In this document: piece after piece, positions 43,972 to 51,789 of the stretch
Position numbering within the stretch: position 1 is the first letter of the stretch
How the letters are laid out: every line of letters begins with the position of its first letter
DNA from: JAJTGZ01 sp964403525
Lineage (GTDB): Bacteria; Planctomycetota; Phycisphaerae; Phycisphaerales; UBA1924
DNA length: 64,000 nt
Assembly (NCBI GenBank): GCA_964403525.1
Contig: CAYOGE010000011.1
Coordinates: 1-64,000, forward strand
Direction of reading: 5' to 3'
Notes under the pieces: generated by a model
Told to the model about the DNA's origin: nothing
Seen by the model: only the letters and a program-made list of their open reading frames with translations
Databases searched by the model: none
Program-made: the position numbers and the translations under genes

Positions 43972-43977
43972 TAAACT
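43972..43977 (+). promoter_or_regulatory. -10 box of gltX, leaderless type
   Basis: TAAACT ends 8 nt before ATG 43986. Confidence 0.5.
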
Positions 43978-43985
43978 GGCCCCCA

Positions 43986-45725
43986 ATGCCCAGCCCCTCT
44001 GACCATGTTGTTACCCGGTTCGCTCCTTCGCCGACTGGGCATCTGCACATCGGGGGGGCGCGGTCGGCGCTCTTCTGCTGGGCGTTCGCCCGGAAGAACG
44101 GGGGGCGGTTCATGATCCGGATCGAGGACACGGACCAGGCGCGGTCGAGCGAGGAGTCGGCGCGGGGGATCCTGGAGGACCTGGCGTGGCTGGGGATCAT
44201 GTGGGATGACGGGCCGAAGCTGGGCGAGGTGGGGATGGATGCGCGGCCGGTGGGGCCGTACTTCCAGGCGCAGCGGATCGGGATCTACAACCAGTACCTC
44301 GAGGCGCTGGTGAAGGCGGGGCGGGCGTACCCGGCGTTTGAGAGCAACGAAGAGCTGGATGCGGCGCGGAAGGTGGCCGCGGCGAAGAAGGCGACGTTCA
44401 AGTACCCGCGTCCGGCGGATGTGGTGCTCGGCGAGTTCAACGCGGCGCGGTGGGGGCGAGCGCAGAAAGGGGAGCCGCACGTGGTGCGGTTTGCGATGCC
44501 GCCGCAGGGGATCGCTGTGAAGGACGAGGTGCTGGGTGAGGTGAAGTTCGCGGCGGGCGAGGTGGACGACTTTGTGATCCGCAAGCAGGACGGGTTTCCG
44601 ACGTACCACTTCGCGGTCGTCGTGGACGATGAGCTGATGGGTGTGACGCACGTGATGCGTGCGCAGGAGCACCTGATCAACACGCCCAAGCACGTGGCGA
44701 TGCAGATGGCGATGACGCGGCTGGACAACGGGGCGAAGTTTCGGACGCCGGTCTATGCGCACATGCCGCTGATCTGCAACCTCGACGGCTCGAAGATGAG
44801 CAAGCGCGACAAGGCGAAGGCGGCGCGGAAGGCGATGAAGGACGCGATGGAGGGGAAAGTGAAGGGGCAGGTTGGAAACCCGCCCCACGCGACGGTTGAG
44901 AGTGTCTCGGCCGCGACCGGTGTGGATGCGAAGGCGTTGGCGGACTTTATCGCGGGTGAGAACGACAACCTGGATGTGGCGACGGCGGTGGCGGCGCACT
45001 TCAACGTTCTGCTGCCGGAGATCGAGGTGTGGGACTTCCGCAAGAACGGGTACATCCCGCAGGCGATCACGAACTTTCTGGGGCTGCTGGGGTGGTCGAC
45101 GGGTGAGAAGAGCGCGGACGGGAAGGACGTGGAGAAGTTCGACAACGCCTACCTGGCGTCGCACTTTTCGATCGATCGGATCGGGAAGACGTCGGCGAAG
45201 TTTGACCGGGTGAAGCTGCTGAGCTTCAACGGGGATTACATTGCGGCGATGAGCGACGGGGACTTTGTGCGGGAGCTGAGCGCATGGGCGGAGGAGTGGG
45301 AGCCGGCGTTTGGCGCGAAGCTGGCAGCGCTGCCGGCGTCGCGGATGGGTGCACTTGTGAAGATGGCCAAGTCACGCTGCAAGACGCTGCGGGATGCGAT
45401 GAAGGTGATGGCGTTTGCGCTGGTGGAGGATGAGGCGGTGGAGTTTGACAGCGCGGCGATGGTGAAGGCGATGTCGGGGAACGGGCGGAGCGTGCTGGAG
45501 GACTTCAAGGCGTTCATCGCGGGTGGAGCTGTTGATGTGGCCGCGGTGGATGGGTGGATCAAGAGCTACGCGGAGAGCAAGGGGCTGAAGATGGGGGATG
45601 TTGCGCAGCCGATCCGCGTGGGGGTGACGGGGAGCAACGTGAGCCCGCCGCTGGGAGAGGTCGTGGCGGTACTGGGGCGGGAGAGTGCGGTGAGGAGGGT
45701 GGAGAGGTGCTTGGCGAAGGCGTGA
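43986..45725 (+). CDS. gltX: Glutamate--tRNA ligase
   Basis: Class I aminoacyl-tRNA synthetase, 579 aa, charging tRNA-Glu. HIGH motif in FAPSPTGHLHIGGARSAL (residues 12-29), then RIEDTDQARSSEESA, DDELMGVTHVMRAQEHL, and the KMSKS-type CNLDGSKMSKRDKAKA near residue 269. The C-terminal anticodon domain is present. It is about 100 aa longer than E. coli GluRS, through an insertion after KMSKS (AARKAMKDAMEGKVKGQ to LADFIAGENDNLDVATAV). MPSPSD at ATG 43986 is the start, with TAAACT 8 nt upstream and no ribosome site. A separate glnS is at 51790, consistent with discrimination against tRNA-Gln. Confidence 0.94.
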   Translation: MPSPSDHVVTRFAPSPTGHLHIGGARSALFCWAFARKNGGRFMIRIEDTDQARSSEESARGILEDLAWLGIMWDDGPKLGEVGMDARPVGPYFQAQRIGIYNQYLEALVKAGRAYPAFESNEELDAARKVAAAKKATFKYPRPADVVLGEFNAARWGRAQKGEPHVVRFAMPPQGIAVKDEVLGEVKFAAGEVDDFVIRKQDGFPTYHFAVVVDDELMGVTHVMRAQEHLINTPKHVAMQMAMTRLDNGAKFRTPVYAHMPLICNLDGSKMSKRDKAKAARKAMKDAMEGKVKGQVGNPPHATVESVSAATGVDAKALADFIAGENDNLDVATAVAAHFNVLLPEIEVWDFRKNGYIPQAITNFLGLLGWSTGEKSADGKDVEKFDNAYLASHFSIDRIGKTSAKFDRVKLLSFNGDYIAAMSDGDFVRELSAWAEEWEPAFGAKLAALPASRMGALVKMAKSRCKTLRDAMKVMAFALVEDEAVEFDSAAMVKAMSGNGRSVLEDFKAFIAGGAVDVAAVDGWIKSYAESKGLKMGDVAQPIRVGVTGSNVSPPLGEVVAVLGRESAVRRVERCLAKA

Positions 45726-45849
45726 GGCGCGAAAGTTAGCCGCTCCTGCGTCGCTCCACTGAGGAAGGGGCAAGGGACTTTGTTTTGTTGGTGCTTTCCG
45801 GCCCTTGAAAGGGCCGGCAACGTCAGCGCGCCCGCTGGCCGGGGAGGAA

Positions 45850-45910
45850 GGCACCCTCATCCGGCCTCGCAGAGCCTCAGCCACCTTCTCCCAGCGGAGC
45901 TGGGAGAAGG
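45850..45910. repeat. Interspersed hairpin repeat, copy B
   Basis: gcaccctcatccggcctcgc, cagagcctcagc, then a perfect 12-bp hairpin ccttctcccagc-gga-gctgggagaagg (45884-45910). It lies between convergent genes and may act as a bidirectional terminator. Confidence 0.7.
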
Positions 45911-45916
45911 ACCAAC

Positions 45917-46468
45917 TCACCACAGAGGGCCGAGGGCTTGGTCGGTGAGCGGCGGCTGCGCGGGGGTGTGCGCGGGGTCGAAGGGGGCGAGGCGGCGGGC
46001 GTCGTTGCGGAGGGCGGTCCACGACTCGATGAGCTTGGGGATGATCAGCGGGAGCGTGCGTTCGATGCAGCGCTGCGCGGCGGCGCTGGCGGCGTTGTCG
46101 GCGGTGCGGTTGCCGTGGGCGCGGGGGACGGCGTCGATGGTCTGCAGCAGCGCGAGCCCGGCGCCGATGAGGGCGCTCTCGGCGGGCTTCTGCGCGGCCT
46201 TGATGCTCAGGAGCGGTGCGGGAGCGGTCGGAGGCTTGGTGCCTTCGGTGGGTGAGGTGAGTCGGAGCGCGCGGCTGCGGTCGAGGATCCTCTCGATGGC
46301 GGCGATGGTGATCGGGTCGAGCGGGTGGCCGGGTGGCGTGGCGAGCTCGAGCGCGCGGCGGAGCGCGCGCTCGGCGATGGCGAGACGCGACCAGGGGCCG
46401 ACGGTGGCGACGATCTGCTCGACGATCGAGATGGAACGGATCGAGGTGTCGGGCGGGGGTACGGACAT
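45917..46468 (-). CDS. Hypothetical helical protein
   Basis: A 183-aa protein from ATG 46468, with no signal peptide. It is helical and Ala/Leu/Arg-rich: SISIVEQIVATVGPWSRLAIAERALRRAL, PITIAAIERILDRSRALRL, a Pro/Thr linker, then SALIGAGLALLQTID and QRCIERTLPLIIPKLIESW. No family recognised and no catalytic motif. It lies alone, convergent with gltX, behind a 358-bp structured intergenic region. Codon positions and lack of a better frame support coding, but the start is uncertain because neither a ribosome site nor a TANNNT box is clear. Confidence 0.6.
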   Translation of the reverse strand: MSVPPPDTSIRSISIVEQIVATVGPWSRLAIAERALRRALELATPPGHPLDPITIAAIERILDRSRALRLTSPTEGTKPPTAPAPLLSIKAAQKPAESALIGAGLALLQTIDAVPRAHGNRTADNAASAAAQRCIERTLPLIIPKLIESWTALRNDARRLAPFDPAHTPAQPPLTDQALGPLW

Positions 46469-46826
46469 TGGTGGGTCGAGTCTGTGTGGAGCGCGCGCGG
46501 GACCGCGTCGGCCTTGGCCGCGCGTTTGGTGTTGATGTAGAGCAATGCGACGCGGGTGGGGTGGGTGGCTAATGGAGTTGGGGCTTGTTCCCGCGCGGGC
46601 ACGTTTCTGACGCGCTGCAAGCGGTGTCAGGGGGAAAGCCCTGCCGCGATTGGGGTGGATGCCTCAGTCCGGATGTGCGCAAAGGGGTGCGCGGGGTGCT
46701 TTCGGTTCCGGGAGCGCGTTGTTGGGCTGAGCCTGGGGCGCTCACGGACGCGGTTTCGAAAGCACCGTTCACGCCCAATGCGGCGTGAATGGTGGCACGG
46801 TTGCTCGTCGGCGGGGCGGTTACCCA
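46469..46826. other. Structured intergenic region without a recognised gene
   Basis: Several hairpins are visible. The largest, 46695-46766, has a 10-bp outer stem (ggtgctttcg/cgaaagcacc), then 4 bp (tccg/cgga) and 6 bp (gagcgc/gcgctc) around a 20-nt loop. A second (ttcacgcc/ggcgtgaa, 46768-46789) directly follows the 46827 gene's stop and may end its transcription. Others lie at 46606-46629 and 46627-46642. A 67-codon frame at 46585-46788 (+) exists but has no support. Confidence 0.45.
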
Positions 46827-48098
46827 TCAGCAGCCGGCGAAGAAGCGGTCGATGAAGACGATGAAGTCGTTGTTGTTGAACTGACCGTCGGCGCCCGGGG
46901 TGCCGCCTGTTGCGCCGATGTCGGCGCGGGGGTCGGCGGTGAAGAACCAGTCGATGAAGACGACAAAGTCGTTGTTGTTGAGCTGGCCGTCGGCACCGGG
47001 TGCGCCGCCTGTTGAGCCGATGTCGGGGGGACAGGTGACCGCGTGGGGCTTGAGCACAAACGATGTCAGGTGGGAGGCGGCCGTGAACCCCCAGCCGGCG
47101 ATCCAACCCTGGTTGTTGATCTTGGACGCATAGTGGAGTTTGTACCCTGTGGGCATCCCGGCGATGAGCGTGTGGTTGTCCCAGAGGTCACGCAGGCCGT
47201 TGGCGGCGGAATAGACAAAGACGTGCTGGGTCGCGAACTCGGTACTAAGGGTCCCGACGACGGTGCCCGCGTTGTTGATGGAGGTTGGCGTGACGGCCTG
47301 CTGGTATCCGGCGCCCAAGAAGGGCAGAATCTGGAAACCCGTGACGGGGGAGTAGATATAGCCGTAGCGATAGACCGGGAACGCAGCTCCGGCCCGCGAC
47401 CCGACGACCTGGCCCAGGTCGTTGATGCCGGCGGCGCGGACAGGGCCGATGCCCAGGTTGGACGGGAAGATGTTGGATAGCACTGTGAATGCGCCGGTGT
47501 GGACGTTCACGAAGAAGCCATCGTTGGACGTCCAGCCGTTGAGCCAGCCGATGGCGACCCCGGCGTTGTTGATTTGGCTCAGGCCTCTGGCGCTGGGCAC
47601 CGGGAAGGGCAGGGTACGGGCACCGTTGACGGCATCCCAGATATATGGAACATACGTCACGCCTCCCGAGTCAGAGCCACTGCTCCCGCTGATCGTCCCG
47701 ACCGCGATTCCCGCGTCATCTACATCGCCGAACGTGGGGGGGCCGTAGGTGCCGGGGAGGCTGGGCGGCAACCACGACTGCGCGGTCTGGGAGTTGTGCA
47801 CATCACCGAGGCCCACGACGAGCCCGGAGTAGTTCAGGCCCTGGGGCTTGTAGACGGGCACGATGGTGAATCCGGTGGCTTGGCTCCAGACGAACCCGAG
47901 TTCCGCTCCGGTGTTCATGCCGATCCGCCCGCAGGCGACGCCTTGGTCGTTGATGCTGCTCAACACCGTTTCGCTCGCGGTGGGGTAGTCAACGAGGATG
48001 AAGTCGTACTCGGGCTGGGCGTGGGCGAGCGAGGCGAGCTGCGCGACCGAGGCGGTCACGAGTGCACGAACTACGTTGGTGCAGGTGCGGTTCTTCAT
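46827..48098 (-). CDS. Secreted HAF-repeat protein with GC-type dockerin
   Basis: A 423-aa exported protein. ATG 48098 has GGAG 8 nt upstream; signal peptide VVRALVTASVAQLASLAHA. The body repeats the HAF-type unit built on IN..G...G and a following FVW/YIW/FVY strand: SINDQGVACGRI...FVWSQATG, QINNAGVAIGWL, GINDLGQVVGSR...YIYSPVTG, SINNAGTVVGTL...FVYSAANG, KINNQGWIAGWG. This is a beta-propeller-like fold found in extracellular proteins. The dockerin follows CPPDIG, NNNDFVVFIDWFF, ADIGATGG, NNNDFIVFIDRFFAGC, and is one of the most regular copies. It lies outside the main island but with the same strand and design. Confidence 0.88.
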   Translation of the reverse strand: MKNRTCTNVVRALVTASVAQLASLAHAQPEYDFILVDYPTASETVLSSINDQGVACGRIGMNTGAELGFVWSQATGFTIVPVYKPQGLNYSGLVVGLGDVHNSQTAQSWLPPSLPGTYGPPTFGDVDDAGIAVGTISGSSGSDSGGVTYVPYIWDAVNGARTLPFPVPSARGLSQINNAGVAIGWLNGWTSNDGFFVNVHTGAFTVLSNIFPSNLGIGPVRAAGINDLGQVVGSRAGAAFPVYRYGYIYSPVTGFQILPFLGAGYQQAVTPTSINNAGTVVGTLSTEFATQHVFVYSAANGLRDLWDNHTLIAGMPTGYKLHYASKINNQGWIAGWGFTAASHLTSFVLKPHAVTCPPDIGSTGGAPGADGQLNNNDFVVFIDWFFTADPRADIGATGGTPGADGQFNNNDFIVFIDRFFAGC

Positions 48099-48191
48099 GT
48101 CAATGGACTCCGGGGTGTTGACGAAAACCACCGAGAGCGGGTGAATACCGACGGCCGCGTTCCGGCGACCGCCAGTTGGAAAGTCAAGTGC

Positions 48192-51100
48192 TCAGCAGCC
48201 GGCGAAGAAGCGGTCGATGAAGACGATGAAGTCGTTGTTGTCGTACGAGCCGTCAGCGCCGGGCGCACCGCCGGTTGAGCCCTGGTCGGCGAGCGGGTTC
48301 TGCGTGAAGAAGTAGTCGATGAAGACGATGAAGTCGTTGTTGTTGAGCAAGCCGTCGCTGCCGGGGACAGCACCGGCGGAGCCGATGTCGGCGGGGCAGG
48401 GGAGGGGCCAGGAGCCGGGGGTGATGGTGAACGCGCCGGTCTCGGCGGAGGTGTTCTGGAAGCGGAGGTCCTTGGCGACGACGCGGAGATTGACGCTGGG
48501 GATGCCTGTCGATGCGGGGAGTTGCCAGGTGTAGCCGCGGGCGGATGCGGGGAGGTCGCGTGCGACAATGAACCAGCGCGAACCGCCGTCGAAGCTGGCG
48601 CGGATGTCGAAGGAGCGGAGGGCCTCGTCGTCGGAGGCCGACCAGTTGATGTTGACGGTTGAGCCGCCGGGGTAGGAAGCGCCGGCGTGCGTGCTGGTGA
48701 GTGCGACGGTGGGTGGGGCGTCACCCAGGAGCGCATCTGGGCGGATGGAGAAGTACGGGCCGTAGAAGCTGCGGACCTGGTTGAGGGCGCCGGTGGCGTC
48801 GTAGCGGATGCGGGCGCGGTCGGTGGAGACGTCGGGGAGCTGCGCGGGGAGGGTGGTGCAGGCGGTTGCGCCGGAGATGTTGAGTGAGCCGAGCGAGACC
48901 GAAGACTCGTCGTTGTCGAGCTCGATGGTCGCGTAGGTGGAGCCGACGACGGGCGTGACGGCGGCGCAGGTGGTGAGCGAGTCGCCGGGGCGGTAGGAGC
49001 CAGCGGCGGGTGAGGTGGCGACGAGTGAGCCGGTGAAGGGTGCGGGGTTGGTGATGTTGGCGGAGAGGTCGGCGATGCCTTCCTGGCCGAGGTTGTCGAT
49101 GGCGACGACTCGGAGGAACTGGTTGGCGCCGTTGGCGGGTGTGCCGATCGCGGGGGGCGTCCACTCGAAGGAGCGGGCAGAGGCGGGGATCTCGGCGATG
49201 AGCTGCATCGAGGCGTCGAGGTTGGAGTCGATGGACCAGTAGATGCGCTGGGCGGTGATGGCGGTGTCGTCGCGGGCGGTCCACTGCAGGTGGATCTTCT
49301 CGCCGGGGATGGCGGCGATGGGGGGCGTGACGAAGCGGACGACGGGTGGCGCGTTGGTGGTCGGGGCCTCGGTCAGGAACGGGGTGAGGATGCCGCCGCT
49401 GTCGATGCCGAAGAAGACCTCGTCGCCGGTGCCGGCGGGGTTGAGCGTGGGGTGGTGGGGGCCGGTGGACGTGCCCCACCAGTTGTTCGAGGCGTCGGAG
49501 TCGGTTTGTTCGAGCGAGTTGTGCCTGGCGCGGGCGATGAGGCCGCCGTTTGGCAGGAAGGTGCCGAAGTAGCCGAAGCCGGGCGTTCCGTGGTTGTTGA
49601 TGAAGGTGTTGGGGTTGGCTGGGTGGTTGGCGTCGAGGTACCCCTCGACGGTGTGGTTGGGGGCGAAGCGCTCACCGCTGTAGGAGAAGACGTTGTCCTC
49701 GAAGGTGGACTTGCGGAGGGTGAAGATGGAGTCGCCGCCGGTGGCGCGGGTGTTGCGGCGGAGGGTGCAGTTGTCGAGGGCGATGGGGAGCTCGGCGGAG
49801 GCGACGCCGAGGGTGGAGTCTTCGATGATGCACCAGTCCCAGCGCGTGCCGAAGGTTCCGGCGGTACCGATGCCGATGCCGCGCCACTTGGTGCCGGGGA
49901 CGTACGGCATGAAGCGGATGGGTCGCTCGGGCTCGCCGAGGAAGATGGGCATTGAGAGGCCGTTGCTGTCTGAGGTGAACTGGAAGGCGATGTCGGGCGG
50001 GCCCTTGACGGTGACGCCGGGGAGGACGGTGACCTTGCCGTGCACGTTGCCGTTGTCGCGGAGGATGTAGGGGATGCCCGCGTCCGCCCAGACGACGCGT
50101 TCGTCGATTGGAGCGGGGTCGGTGGTGTCGGGGATCTCGTTGAACTGGTTGCCGGTGGTAGGAAGTTGCGAACCGGGGAGGATGCCGGCGGAGTTGTTGC
50201 CGAAGGCGACGGGCCACATGTTGCTCTGAAGCGTGACGGTCGAGTCGATGAGGTAGCTGCCGCCTCCTTCGAGGCGGATGCCGGGGCCGTAGGGGTTGCC
50301 GGTGACGGTGACGTTGCCGATGTAACGGTGCTGGTGGTGGTCCTGCGTGAGGTCGATGTAGGCCTCGGTGACGGTGACGTTCTTGAGGATGGAGTTGCCG
50401 GTGATGTACATGGCCTCGCCGCCGACTGCGCCGGGGTCGTTGGTCACTTTGCTGCCGCGGAAGAAGGTGCAGTCGCGCGCGGCGACCCAGCCGCGGAGGG
50501 CGGTGACGGAGCACCCCTGGCCGAAGGTGCAGCGGGTGAGGTTGATGATCTGGCGCTGGTAGCCGAGGTTGCCGTCGAAGAAGCGGTGCCCGAGGTCGCC
50601 TGCGCTGTCGTAGGAGAAATCGGTGGGGTTGAAAGGATCGCGGAAGGCGGTGTCGGTGAAGGAGGCCTTGCCGCCGTAGAGGAGGTCGGTGTAGGTTTCG
50701 ATGTCGGCGAAGTTGCCGGTGATGAGGCCGCCGCTGGCGACTGAGATTCGGGCCCATCCGGCGTTGAAGCCGGTGTTGCCGCGGAGGCGGACGGGCTGCG
50801 CGGCGGTGCCCTGGAGCGAGAGTGTGCCGGAGACGTCAAAGACGACGCCGTTACCGACGCGGACCTCGACGCCCGGATCGACGATGACGGTGCCGCCGGG
50901 GACGATGCGCGGGCTCTGGCCGGTGCCGGAGTTGCTGAGCACGACGGGGCTCATCGCGGTGGTCCAGTGGACGGTCTGACCTGCGGCGGGCATGGGGTAG
51001 GGGAGCGCGGGTGGGTTGCCGACGCGGAGGGAGTCGATCAGGAACGAGCCCGAAAAAGAGAAGCTGTCGGCGGCGGGAGGCAGGACGAGTCGCAGCGCGA

Positions 51101-51680
51101 TGCGGCCGCTCCCGGGGAGGGTGATCGTGCGCTGGGTCCAAGCGTGGCCGCCGGCACCCGAGATCGTGGAGAGGAGTTGCGTGAAGTTGCCGACGTCGGT
51201 GCTGCTGCTGCCGGTGCTGGTGCCGCTGGCGGCGTAGCGGACTTCGAGCAGGGCGTTGTTGTTGCCGAACGCGTTTGTGGGGGCGGAGGTCCAGAAGGTG
51301 AGCGGGTCGCCGGCGATCTGGCCCGCGGCCGGAGGGAGGATGACCCACGCGGAGGCGCGGGTGGAGGCGTTGGTCCAGGTGGTGAAGCCTCCGTGACCGA
51401 GGCAGGAGCCGGACTGCCCCCAGCCGTTGCCGAGTTCGTACCAGTAGGGGCTGGTGCCGTTGTTTGGGTTGCTCTGGTTGCGGAAGATCCAGCCGCGGGA
51501 GATGAGCGTTGCGGGGCCGCCTGAGGCGGAACTGCCGTCACCGACGCCGGTGAACGACTCGGTGAAGTTGGCCTGCCCGAGGGCGGCGAGTGTGAGAACC
51601 AGGGAGGGTGCGATGAAGGCGACGGATTTCACGGTTGGGCTCGCAGCGGTTATCGCGGGGGGGAGGGTGTCCGTGGTCAT
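48192..51680 (-). CDS. Large secreted beta-helix protein with two Ig-like domains and GC-type dockerin
   Basis: About 1162 aa. The signal peptide VAFIAPSLVLTLAALGQ is clear; the start may be ATG 51680 or GTG 51632, neither with a ribosome site. An N-terminal jelly-roll domain (FTESFTGVGDGSSASGG to SFLIDSLRVG) precedes a long right-handed beta-helix (about 270-810: GGTVIVDPGVEVRVGNGVVF, LSLQGTAAQPVRLRGN, SILKNVTVTEAYI, ALDNCTLRRNTRATGG). Then come two Ig-like domains (GEKIHLQWTARDDTAI and STVNINWSASDDEALRSF) and the dockerin CPADIG...FFAGC. The fold suggests a polysaccharide-associated surface protein; no lyase residues could be assigned. Divergent from glnS. Confidence 0.85.
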   Translation of the reverse strand: MTTDTLPPAITAASPTVKSVAFIAPSLVLTLAALGQANFTESFTGVGDGSSASGGPATLISRGWIFRNQSNPNNGTSPYWYELGNGWGQSGSCLGHGGFTTWTNASTRASAWVILPPAAGQIAGDPLTFWTSAPTNAFGNNNALLEVRYAASGTSTGSSSTDVGNFTQLLSTISGAGGHAWTQRTITLPGSGRIALRLVLPPAADSFSFSGSFLIDSLRVGNPPALPYPMPAAGQTVHWTTAMSPVVLSNSGTGQSPRIVPGGTVIVDPGVEVRVGNGVVFDVSGTLSLQGTAAQPVRLRGNTGFNAGWARISVASGGLITGNFADIETYTDLLYGGKASFTDTAFRDPFNPTDFSYDSAGDLGHRFFDGNLGYQRQIINLTRCTFGQGCSVTALRGWVAARDCTFFRGSKVTNDPGAVGGEAMYITGNSILKNVTVTEAYIDLTQDHHQHRYIGNVTVTGNPYGPGIRLEGGGSYLIDSTVTLQSNMWPVAFGNNSAGILPGSQLPTTGNQFNEIPDTTDPAPIDERVVWADAGIPYILRDNGNVHGKVTVLPGVTVKGPPDIAFQFTSDSNGLSMPIFLGEPERPIRFMPYVPGTKWRGIGIGTAGTFGTRWDWCIIEDSTLGVASAELPIALDNCTLRRNTRATGGDSIFTLRKSTFEDNVFSYSGERFAPNHTVEGYLDANHPANPNTFINNHGTPGFGYFGTFLPNGGLIARARHNSLEQTDSDASNNWWGTSTGPHHPTLNPAGTGDEVFFGIDSGGILTPFLTEAPTTNAPPVVRFVTPPIAAIPGEKIHLQWTARDDTAITAQRIYWSIDSNLDASMQLIAEIPASARSFEWTPPAIGTPANGANQFLRVVAIDNLGQEGIADLSANITNPAPFTGSLVATSPAAGSYRPGDSLTTCAAVTPVVGSTYATIELDNDESSVSLGSLNISGATACTTLPAQLPDVSTDRARIRYDATGALNQVRSFYGPYFSIRPDALLGDAPPTVALTSTHAGASYPGGSTVNINWSASDDEALRSFDIRASFDGGSRWFIVARDLPASARGYTWQLPASTGIPSVNLRVVAKDLRFQNTSAETGAFTITPGSWPLPCPADIGSAGAVPGSDGLLNNNDFIVFIDYFFTQNPLADQGSTGGAPGADGSYDNNDFIVFIDRFFAGC

Positions 51681-51776
51681 GCGGCAAGGGCCGGCCGGGG
51701 GTGTCATCAACGGCCGGTGAAAACGAGAATCACCGCGGGTGCGCGGTGCAGATGCGGGGTTTGTGGGGGGCGGCGC

Positions 51777-51782
51777 TACGAT
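51777..51782 (+). promoter_or_regulatory. -10 box of glnS, leaderless type
   Basis: TACGAT ends 7 nt before ATG 51790. Confidence 0.55.
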
Positions 51783-51789
51783 CGGCCCC

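Noticed and set aside
46585..46788. 67-codon plus-strand frame in the structured intergenic region
   Set aside because: No ribosome site, no TANNNT box and it spans strong hairpins; not called as a gene.
17422..51680. Repeated 'acaaagtcgttgttg' words every ~110 bp within pairs, resembling a repeat array
   Set aside because: These are codons for NNDF(V/I)VFID in the dockerin modules, two per gene, not CRISPR or a non-coding repeat.
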